Origin: Sphingomonas sp. | GTDB taxonomy: Bacteria; Pseudomonadota; Alphaproteobacteria; Sphingomonadales; Sphingomonadaceae | Reading direction: 5' to 3' | Length of the DNA: 5,012 nucleotides | Assembly (NCBI GenBank): GCA_030146605.1 | Contig: JASLBO010000552.1 | Coordinates: 1-5,012 of the forward strand | Part shown: piece after piece, positions 1 to 5,012 of the stretch | Numbering within the stretch: position 1 is the first letter of the stretch | Layout: every line of letters begins with the position of its first letter | Translations under genes and position numbers: made by a program | The notes under the pieces: generated by a model | The model's input: the letters and a program-made list of their open reading frames with translations, nothing else | The model's database searches: none | What the model was told of the DNA's origin: nothing

Positions 1-340
1 CAAGGGCATCGAGCTGGTGCCGGTGACGCATCCCAACGATCTGGTCGCGGGGGAGACCGCGACGTTCCAGTTCAATCTCGACGGCAAGCCGATGAGCAAT
101 CAGGCAGTGACAGTGATCCCGGGCGGCATCCGTTATCGCGACAAGCTCAACCAGATGGATCTGAAGACCGACGCCGCGGGCAAGGTCCAGATCAAATGGG
201 CCGAGCCCGGCATGTATTGGCTCAACGTCACCACCGGCGCCCGGCCGGAGGGAATGGGGCAGGGCGCGCCCGCAGCGCCTGCCGGTCCGGCGCCGCGGCG
301 CGCCAATTACGTCACCACGCTCGAGGTGCTCGCCCCCTGA
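1..340 (+). CDS. DUF4198 domain-containing protein, C-terminal part (5' truncated by window edge)
   Basis: The open frame enters from the left edge (first full codon at base 2) and stops at TGA 338-340, giving about 112 visible residues. The visible part reads as the C-terminal half of a DUF4198 protein: a GKPMSNQAVTV strand resembling the Ig-like 'G.P..ga.V' turn, a KTDAAGKVQIKW segment matching 'TD..G.v.~~~', then PGMYWLNVTT, and a final strand ANYVTTLEVLAP. Family members are usually about 250-280 residues with a signal peptide, so roughly half is missing, including any export signal. Between the last two strands lies a Gly/Ala/Pro-rich stretch (about bases 235-300) that looks like a flexible loop. 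DUF4198 proteins are thought to be periplasmic and are often linked to metal uptake; their biochemical role is not established. The gene lies directly upstream of apbE on the same strand, so it is probably co-transcribed with it. Family assignment is fairly secure; function is inference. Confidence 0.82.
   Translation, partial: KGIELVPVTHPNDLVAGETATFQFNLDGKPMSNQAVTVIPGGIRYRDKLNQMDLKTDAAGKVQIKWAEPGMYWLNVTTGARPEGMGQGAPAAPAGPAPRRANYVTTLEVLAP
323..327 (+). promoter_or_regulatory. Possible ribosome binding site for a CTG start of the ApbE gene
   Basis: GAGGT lies inside the end of the DUF4198 gene, 9 bases before a CTG at 337-339. That CTG is in the ApbE frame and overlaps the upstream TGA stop as CTGA, the same geometry as the common ATGA coupling. 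Translation from this CTG would begin (M)RIAIPAALS. From memory, related ApbE proteins often open with a similar short segment before the conserved GTTMGT motif. CTG starts are rare, so this is a candidate only. Confidence 0.3.
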
Positions 341-387
341 GGATCGCGATCCCCGCGGCGCTTTCGGCGGCGGCATTCCATCGCCGC

Positions 388-1305
388 ATGCGCGGAGCTG
401 CGGTGATCTCGCTCGGCGGCACCACGATGGGAACGAACTGGTCGGTCCGGATTGCCGGGTCGCCACAGGGGCAGACGGCGGCGATCGAGACGGCAGTCTG
501 CGGCGTGCTCGACCGGATCATCGCGCAGATGAGCCAGTGGGAGGGGGAATCGGATCTCAGCCGGTTCAACCGCGCGGCACCGGGCAGCTGGCATGCGCTG
601 CCGCCCGAATTCGCGCATGTTCTTGGCGCTGCGCTCGACATTGCCGCCCGGAGCAATGGCGCGTTCGATCCGGCGCTTGGCGAATTGACGGACCGGTGGG
701 GCTTCGGCCCGTCAGGCCCGCGGGCGTCCGTTCCACCGGTCACAGCGCCCGGCATTCGCAGGATCGAGTTCGAGCCGCTGCTGTTGCGGGCGCGGCGCAC
801 CGCGGGAGCGGCGCTCGATTTTTCGGGGATCGCCAAGGGCTATGCGGTCGACGCCGTGGCGGAATGCCTGCTCGGGTTCGGGCTGGAGGATTTCCTCGTC
901 GAGATCGGCGGCGAGCTACGCGGAAGCGGCATCAAGCCCGACGGGCAGCCGTGGTGGGTCGATCTGGAACAGGCGCCGGGGGTTGCGGTGGCGCCGATCC
1001 GGGTGGCGCTGCACGGGCTCTCGATCGCGACCTCGGGCGACTATCGCCGCCATTTCGAGGTGGACGGGCGCCGCTATGCGCATACGCTCGAGCCGCGGAC
1101 GGGTGCGCCGCTGGACAATGATGTCGCCTCCGTCACCGTGCTGCATCCGCAATGCATGCTCGCCGATGCCTGGGCGACTGCGCTGACCGTGCTGGGCCCC
1201 GATACGGGGCTGACCGTGGCGGAGCGCGAGGGACTGGCGATGCAGATGGTGGTGCGCGGTGGCGGCGAGTATCTGTCTCCGCAGTTGCAGGCCATGCTCT
1301 CCTAG
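388..1305 (+). CDS. apbE: FAD:protein FMN transferase (ApbE family)
   Basis: ApbE enzymes transfer FMN from FAD onto a Ser/Thr of target redox proteins in a Mg-dependent reaction. Nearly all family motifs are present in this 305-residue reading: GTTMGT (11-16), SDLSRFN (55-61), GAFDPALGEL (91-100), WGFGP (104-108), DFSGIAKGYAVD (144-155), VEIGGELRGSG (171-181), ATSGDYR (214-220), HTLEPRTG (232-239) and DAWAT (260-264), whose Asp and Thr are the usual metal ligands. The common HTIDPRTG motif has Glu instead of Asp here. Length is normal. There is no lipobox or clear signal peptide in any start version, so the enzyme may act in the cytoplasm or need another export route. ATG 388 has only a weak ribosome site. 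GTG 403 (preceded by GGAG 394-397) and CTG 337 (coupled to the upstream stop) are alternatives. The gene follows the DUF4198 gene on the same strand and converges on the piuC gene. Its target protein is not visible. Confidence 0.95.
   Translation: MRGAAVISLGGTTMGTNWSVRIAGSPQGQTAAIETAVCGVLDRIIAQMSQWEGESDLSRFNRAAPGSWHALPPEFAHVLGAALDIAARSNGAFDPALGELTDRWGFGPSGPRASVPPVTAPGIRRIEFEPLLLRARRTAGAALDFSGIAKGYAVDAVAECLLGFGLEDFLVEIGGELRGSGIKPDGQPWWVDLEQAPGVAVAPIRVALHGLSIATSGDYRRHFEVDGRRYAHTLEPRTGAPLDNDVASVTVLHPQCMLADAWATALTVLGPDTGLTVAEREGLAMQMVVRGGGEYLSPQLQAMLS
394..397 (+). promoter_or_regulatory. Possible ribosome binding site for a GTG start of the ApbE gene
   Basis: GGAG sits 5 bases before GTG 403-405, which is in the ApbE frame and would begin (M)ISLGGTTMGT, just before the first conserved motif. 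The spacing is workable. It competes with ATG 388 and with the coupled CTG 337; sequence alone does not decide between them. Confidence 0.25.
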
Positions 1306-1315
1306 ATCGACGACG
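1306..1315. other. 10-base convergent gap between two operons
   Basis: Stop TAG (1303-1305) of the ApbE gene and stop TGA (1318-1316, minus strand) of the dioxygenase gene face each other with 10 bases between them. I looked across about 1290-1340 for a GC-rich stem followed by T on either strand. I saw only 6-base palindromes such as GACGTC, with no loop or T-run. Any terminator must be Rho-dependent or lie within the opposite gene, so overlapping antisense 3' ends are likely. Confidence 0.7.
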
Positions 1316-1999
1316 TCACGCGTCCGCCCAGGTCCGCAGCAGATTGTGATATACCCCGGTGAGCTCGATCACCGAGCGATCCGCGCCGCCGAGCTGGCCG
1401 GTCAGCCGCTGCACCGCGCGGTCGAGATCGAACAGGATGCGCCGGGCATTGTCGTCGCGGATCATCGATTGCAGCCAGAAGAACGACGCCACCCGCACGC
1501 CCCGGGTGACGGGGGTGACGTGGTGCAGGCTGGAGGAGGGATACAGCACCGCATGGCCCGCCGGCAGCTTGGCCCGCTGCTCTCCGAAATGGTCCTCCAC
1601 GACCAGTTCGCCGCCGTCATAGGCGTCGGGGTCTTCGAGAAACACGGTCATCGACAAGTCGCTGCGGATGCGGAACTCGGTGCCGCGCTGGATGCGGATC
1701 GCACTGTCGACATGCGTGCCGAAGGTCTGGCCCACCCCATAACGGTTGAACAAGGGCGGGAAGACCTTGAGCGGCAGCGCCGCGGCGAAGAACAAGGGCG
1801 AGCGGCCGAGCGCGTCGAGGACGATCGCGCCGGCTTGCGTCGCCGCCCCGCTGCCCTCGGGTAATTGCTGGTTGTTCTTGGCGAGGGCCGATTGATGCCC
1901 CGAAGTGACGTTGCCGTCGATCCACTCGGCCGCATCGATGATGCCGCGCAGCCGCGCCAGTTGGCCGGGCGGGAGCAAATCGGGGATCGCGATCATCAT
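1316..1999 (-). CDS. piuC: Fe(II)/2-oxoglutarate-dependent dioxygenase, PiuC/YbiX type (PKHD-type hydroxylase)
   Basis: The 227-residue protein matches the usual length of the PiuC/YbiX family (about 226). The double-stranded beta-helix core carries the iron ligands H96 and D98 in [12 protein letters not shown] and the distal histidine in [13 protein letters not shown] (H159, with H160 next to it). R169 in the following [13 protein letters not shown] segment is the expected 2-oxoglutarate-binding arginine. The N-terminal [14 protein letters not shown] opening and the late [13 protein letters not shown] helix region are also typical. The natural substrate is unknown; in several Gram-negatives the gene neighbours a Fiu/PiuA siderophore receptor and is iron-responsive, suggesting a role in siderophore uptake or processing. 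I chose the first of two adjacent ATG codons because it forms an ATGA overlap with the upstream Sel1 gene's stop; the second ATG (1996) is possible. No strong ribosome site precedes it, so coupled translation is likely. It is the last gene of the receptor operon. No signal peptide is seen, so it should be cytoplasmic. Confidence 0.95.
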   Translation of the reverse strand: MMIAIPDLLPPGQLARLRGIIDAAEWIDGNVTSGHQSALAKNNQQLPEGSGAATQAGAIVLDALGRSPLFFAAALPLKVFPPLFNRYGVGQTFGTHVDSAIRIQRGTEFRIRSDLSMTVFLEDPDAYDGGELVVEDHFGEQRAKLPAGHAVLYPSSSLHHVTPVTRGVRVASFFWLQSMIRDDNARRILFDLDRAVQRLTGQLGGADRSVIELTGVYHNLLRTWADA

Positions 2000-2694
2000 G
2001 GCAGCGCGCTTTCGAGTTCGGGCCAGGGCGATGCGCGGAGCCACAGCCGCACCTTTTCGACGAACGCCGCGGTGCCGGTCGCGCTGCATCGCGCCAGCCA
2101 GCCTCGCGCCGCCTCGAATTCGCCGCGCCCGGCGAGCATCCGGGCGTGATTGAACTGGCCGCGGAAATCGCCGCCTGCGGCCGCCCGCGCATAGCATTCG
2201 GCGGCCTTGGCCATGTCGCGCGGCACTACCCAACCATCCTCGTGGAAGCTGCCGATGTAATTGACTGCCTTTGCGTTGCCGATCGCGGCGGCCTTCTCGA
2301 ACCAGGTCAGCGCCGCCGCTCTGTTCTCGGGGACGCCGTCGCCGAGCGCGAGTGCGGTGGCATGATTGTACATGCCCCAATCGAGCCCGCGTTCGGCGGC
2401 GATCCGGAAGCATTCGGCGGCCCGCACCTTGTTCACCGGAATGCCCCAGCCGAGATCGTAGCAGCGGCCGACCATGTTGAGCGCCATCAGATGGCCCTGC
2501 GCCGCCGCCTTGTTGAACGAGGCGAAGCCCCCACGCAGATCGCCCTGGTCGAGCAGCATCTGGCCATAGACGGCCTGTGCCTCGGCCACTCCCGCCTCGG
2601 CACCGGCGCGAATTAACGCCGCCCGCTCCTCCGGCGAACCGGAGAGGCGGGCGACGATCTCCTGGGGGGAGATTTGGTCGAGCGTTTCGCTCAA
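1996..2694 (-). CDS. Sel1-repeat (TPR-like) protein between siderophore receptor and PiuC
   Basis: This 232-residue protein consists mainly of Sel1-like helical repeats of about 36 residues. They lie roughly at 36-67, 68-103, 104-139, 140-175 and a degenerate one at 176-209, recognised by phrases such as [28 protein letters not shown] and [10 protein letters not shown], with DLGWGIPVN and EDGWVVPRD in the inter-helix turns. Such proteins usually act as scaffolds for protein-protein contacts; no catalytic motif is visible. It has no signal peptide or membrane segment, so it is probably cytoplasmic. The start appears to be TTG at 2694, 4 bases after the receptor stop, with no good ribosome site, which suggests coupled re-initiation. 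The 3' end overlaps the piuC start by 4 bases (ATGA). From memory, P. aeruginosa has a Sel1-like gene (PA4516) next to piuC, which would make this a conserved partner; its function there is also unknown. The repeat call is firm; the start and role are not. Confidence 0.88.
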   Translation of the reverse strand: MSETLDQISPQEIVARLSGSPEERAALIRAGAEAGVAEAQAVYGQMLLDQGDLRGGFASFNKAAAQGHLMALNMVGRCYDLGWGIPVNKVRAAECFRIAAERGLDWGMYNHATALALGDGVPENRAAALTWFEKAAAIGNAKAVNYIGSFHEDGWVVPRDMAKAAECYARAAAGGDFRGQFNHARMLAGRGEFEAARGWLARCSATGTAAFVEKVRLWLRASPWPELESALP

Positions 2695-2698
2695 GGCG

Positions 2699-5012
2699 TC
2701 AGAACTTGAAGCCGATCGTCGCGAAGGCCGAGCGGCCGGGCGCGATCGCGGCGTAATGCGAGGTGTAGGCCTGGGTGAAATAGGTTTCGTCGGTGAGGTT
2801 GTTCACGTTGACGCTCAGATCCAGCTGGTCGCTGATCTTATAGCCCAGCCGTGCATCGAAGCGCCAATATTCGGGGATCGTGCGGATGATCACCTTGGTC
2901 GCCGGATTGACCGTGACGACCCCCGCTGCGTTCTGCGTCGCGCTGCGATTGTCCTGATATCCGCCGAACACGCGGCTGGTGTAGAAGGCGCCGCCGCCAA
3001 TGCTGAGCCGGCTGGTCGGCTTGAGATTGGCCCAGAGCGTGAAGCTGTCCCTCGCCGTCTGGGTCGCCTGACGCCCGGTGTTGACCGAAGGTACCAGCAC
3101 CGCCCGTGCGGGCTGGAGAGTGGCGCCACCGACGACTATGGCCGGAGCGGTGAGGGCCGTGAAGCCGCCGTCGACGATTTTGGGATCGAGATGGGTATAG
3201 CCGCCGAACACCGTCAGCCAGCTGGCGACATTGCCGTTGAAGTTGAACTCGACGCCCCGGATGCGGCGCTTGCCGATGAACTCGATATTGTTGTCCGGAC
3301 CGGTGACGCGGGCATTGTCGGTCTCGGTCTGGAAGGCGGCAAGAGTGAGCGACAACTGCTCGTCGAACAAGGCCGCCTTGGCGCCGACCTCCCAGGATTT
3401 GGTCTTCTCGACCTTGAGGCTGTCGAGCAGCGCCAGTGCCACGCTGGTGTTGGCGGTGCCGAGGCCGTTGCCTTCCTGACCCTCGCCGAGCAGGCTGTTG
3501 GGCGGCGTCGCCGCGGTCGCATAGCTGGCATAGAGGCTGGTGTTGGGCGTCGGCTTGAATACCAGACCCGCCTGCCAATTGAACAGATCGTCGGTACGCT
3601 CGAGCGAGAAGGTGCTGGTCGCGGTCGCCGCCTGGCCTGGCGTCACCTTCGATTGGAAGTGATCGTAGCGTACCCCGAGGTTGAGCAGCAGCGACGGAAG
3701 CAGCGTTATCGAGTCGAAGCCGTAAACCGAGGCGGTGCTCGCCTGGTTCTGCGTCTCGGTGATCGGCGCGCCCTTGACGATCGGGGTGACGGCGCTCGAC
3801 GTGTCGCTGGCGTAGTTCACCCACCGGTCGTCCGGGTTGGGATTGAACAGGCTGGTGCAATAGAAGCGGGCGATCGTGTCGGCATTGCAGCGCGGGCTGA
3901 CCGTGGCGCCCGCCGCCGAGACGAAGGCGCCGCGGCGCGCCTTTTCCCAGCTCAGCTCGGCGCCGATCGCGAAACTGTGCTTCACCGAACCGGTGTCGAT
4001 GGTGCCGTAGAGGTCGGTCTGGTTGGTCAGCGCCTCGGTATAGCCGTAGCGCGTGTTGCCGCGCCGCCAGACATAGCCGCCGGTCAGCACGTCGCCGCGC
4101 GTGCCCGCTGCACCGGTGGTCGGGTTGGTCGGCGCGGTGCCGAAGACATTGCCCTGGCTGTCGTCGGGCAGCAGGAAGATATAGGCTTGGTCGTTGCGGC
4201 TGTAGCGCGCGCTGTTGCGCAGCGTCACGTCACCAAAGTCGTGCTCGACGCGCAAGGTCGCCTGATGCGTGGTGGCATCGCGGAAATCGCGCGCCTTGAG
4301 GCCGTAATAGGTGCTGCGCTCGACATGGCCGGTCACCCCGCCGATCGTGGTGATGTCCCCGATCGCGGGCTGCGAATAGATCTCGCCGGTGCCGGGCGCG
4401 TTGGCGAGCGTGTAGAGGAACGGGATGCCGCTGTCGGGCAGTTCGTGGCTCTCGAGATAGTAATAAGCGATGGTCAATCGGGTGTCGGTGCCGAGGCCCA
4501 GTGTCAGCGAAGGCGCGAAGCCCCAACGGCGCGAATAGATCGCGTCGCGGCCGGCCACGTCCTGATCGTGCCACATCGTCGCTACGCGCACGCCGATGAT
4601 GTCGGTGAGCTGCTGGTTCACGTCGAGCGTAGCGCGCTTATAGTCGGCGGTGCCCAGGCTGGCCGATCCCTTGGCGAAGCTGCCGGCGACCGGAAGCTTG
4701 GTGACCACGTTGATCGAGCCGCCGGCGCTGCCGCGCCCGCCCAGGGTTGAGTCCGAGCCGCGGACGATCTGGACCTGCTCGGTGGCGAAGACCTCGCGGG
4801 TCTGCGCGGCGATATCGCGGACGCCGTCGACGAAGCTGCTGCCCTGGCTGTCGAAGCCGCGGATGAAGGGGCGGTCGCCGATCGGGTTGCCGCCTTCGGC
4901 GGCGCCGAAGGTGATGCCGGGAACGGTGCGCAGCGCCTCGGCGAGGCTGGCCGAGCCGGTCTGCTCGATTACTTCCGCGGGGAGCACCACCACGGAGCGC
5001 GGGGTGTTGACG
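2699..5012 (-). CDS. TonB-dependent siderophore receptor, Fiu/PiuA-like (N-terminus beyond window)
   Basis: The frame stays open to the right edge, giving 770 visible residues. A GTG at 4993 is internal, because coding sequence (VNTPRS) continues upstream. Signal peptide, TonB box and perhaps 50-60 residues are missing. The plug domain spans about residues 1-110: TPRSVVVLP, LAEALRTVPGI, then RGFDSQGSSFVDGVRD, EQVQIVRG and GRGSAGGSINVVTK, an arrangement closely like E. coli Fiu. The rest is a beta-barrel with alternating strands and long loops, WEVGAKAALF and RIRGVEFNF strands, a VNVNNLTDETYF segment near the end, and a C-terminal Phe (GFKF) as expected for outer-membrane insertion. Only two cysteines are visible (about residues 375 and 385), probably a disulfide in a surface loop. 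It should import a ferric siderophore across the outer membrane using TonB energy. The Fiu-like plug and the piuC neighbour point to catecholates, but ligand choice cannot be read from sequence. It is the first visible gene of the minus-strand operon. Confidence 0.94.
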   Translation of the reverse strand, partial: VNTPRSVVVLPAEVIEQTGSASLAEALRTVPGITFGAAEGGNPIGDRPFIRGFDSQGSSFVDGVRDIAAQTREVFATEQVQIVRGSDSTLGGRGSAGGSINVVTKLPVAGSFAKGSASLGTADYKRATLDVNQQLTDIIGVRVATMWHDQDVAGRDAIYSRRWGFAPSLTLGLGTDTRLTIAYYYLESHELPDSGIPFLYTLANAPGTGEIYSQPAIGDITTIGGVTGHVERSTYYGLKARDFRDATTHQATLRVEHDFGDVTLRNSARYSRNDQAYIFLLPDDSQGNVFGTAPTNPTTGAAGTRGDVLTGGYVWRRGNTRYGYTEALTNQTDLYGTIDTGSVKHSFAIGAELSWEKARRGAFVSAAGATVSPRCNADTIARFYCTSLFNPNPDDRWVNYASDTSSAVTPIVKGAPITETQNQASTASVYGFDSITLLPSLLLNLGVRYDHFQSKVTPGQAATATSTFSLERTDDLFNWQAGLVFKPTPNTSLYASYATAATPPNSLLGEGQEGNGLGTANTSVALALLDSLKVEKTKSWEVGAKAALFDEQLSLTLAAFQTETDNARVTGPDNNIEFIGKRRIRGVEFNFNGNVASWLTVFGGYTHLDPKIVDGGFTALTAPAIVVGGATLQPARAVLVPSVNTGRQATQTARDSFTLWANLKPTSRLSIGGGAFYTSRVFGGYQDNRSATQNAAGVVTVNPATKVIIRTIPEYWRFDARLGYKISDQLDLSVNVNNLTDETYFTQAYTSHYAAIAPGRSAFATIGFKF

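Noticed and set aside
196..387. Extension of the ApbE frame upstream to ATG 196
   Set aside because: It would overlap the DUF4198 gene by 145 bases, and the residues before about 337 are Arg/Ala/His-rich out-of-frame sequence.
2000..2413. Extension of the piuC frame upstream to 2413 (365 codons)
   Set aside because: The added residues are Arg-rich shadow of the Sel1 gene. PiuC proteins begin at the [12 protein letters not shown] segment, and the ATG there overlaps the Sel1 stop in a normal coupling arrangement.
3899..3916. AAGATVS in the receptor as a possible ApbE flavinylation site
   Set aside because: Flavinylation sites have Asp upstream and Ser/Thr before GA. Here Ala precedes, and the residues fall in a predicted outer-membrane loop, so it is a chance resemblance.
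2756..4750. A 664-codon open frame on the + strand opposite the receptor gene
   Set aside because: It lies wholly antisense to a clear TonB receptor. Its product is Arg/Gly/Ala/Val-rich with no recognisable domain, as expected for the complementary strand of a high-GC gene with few stop codons.
4140..4860. Repeated CCCTGGCTGTCG near 4151 and 4841
   Set aside because: Both copies encode Asp-Ser-Gln-Gly in the receptor with the same preferred codons. There is no extended similarity, so it is not a structural repeat.
4991..4993. GTG at 4993 as the receptor start
   Set aside because: The frame continues open to the edge with the plug-domain residues VNTPRS, and a receptor starting here would lack its signal peptide and TonB box.

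Overview
The window looks like a high-GC proteobacterial chromosome segment. Protein style and gene grouping best fit an alphaproteobacterium of the Sphingomonadales, with Xanthomonadaceae as the main alternative. This is an inference from composition and neighbourhood; no marker gene is present. Almost every base is coding. I found no RNA gene, transposon, CRISPR array or convincing terminator, and no gap between genes is longer than about 60 bases.

Left arm (+ strand, 1-1305). The C-terminal part of a DUF4198-type secreted or periplasmic protein is followed by an ApbE-family FAD:protein FMN transferase. They form a tight operon. The gap is 47 bases if ApbE starts at ATG 388, but sequence in the gap suggests translation may begin in a CTGA overlap at 337. 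DUF4198 and ApbE genes are often found with PepSY and DUF2271 genes in presumed ferric or flavin reductase clusters. Those partners would lie left of the window and cannot be seen here.

Right arm (- strand, 5012 down to 1316). The order of transcription is a Fiu/PiuA-like TonB-dependent siderophore receptor (N-terminus cut off by the window end), a Sel1-repeat protein, and a PiuC/YbiX-type Fe(II)/2-oxoglutarate dioxygenase. Spacing is 4 bases between the first two, and the last two share an ATGA overlap, so this is clearly one operon. The receptor's promoter, where a Fur site would be expected, is outside the window.

The two operons converge with stop codons 10 bases apart. Together they suggest an iron-acquisition locus. 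The receptor brings a ferric (probably catecholate) siderophore into the periplasm. The DUF4198/ApbE arm probably belongs to a covalently flavinylated redox system that could reduce the iron. PiuC and the Sel1 protein are accessory factors whose exact role is not settled. Nothing here is clearly a new system. The most useful open points are the ApbE start, the role of the Sel1 protein between receptor and dioxygenase, and the missing flavinylation target.
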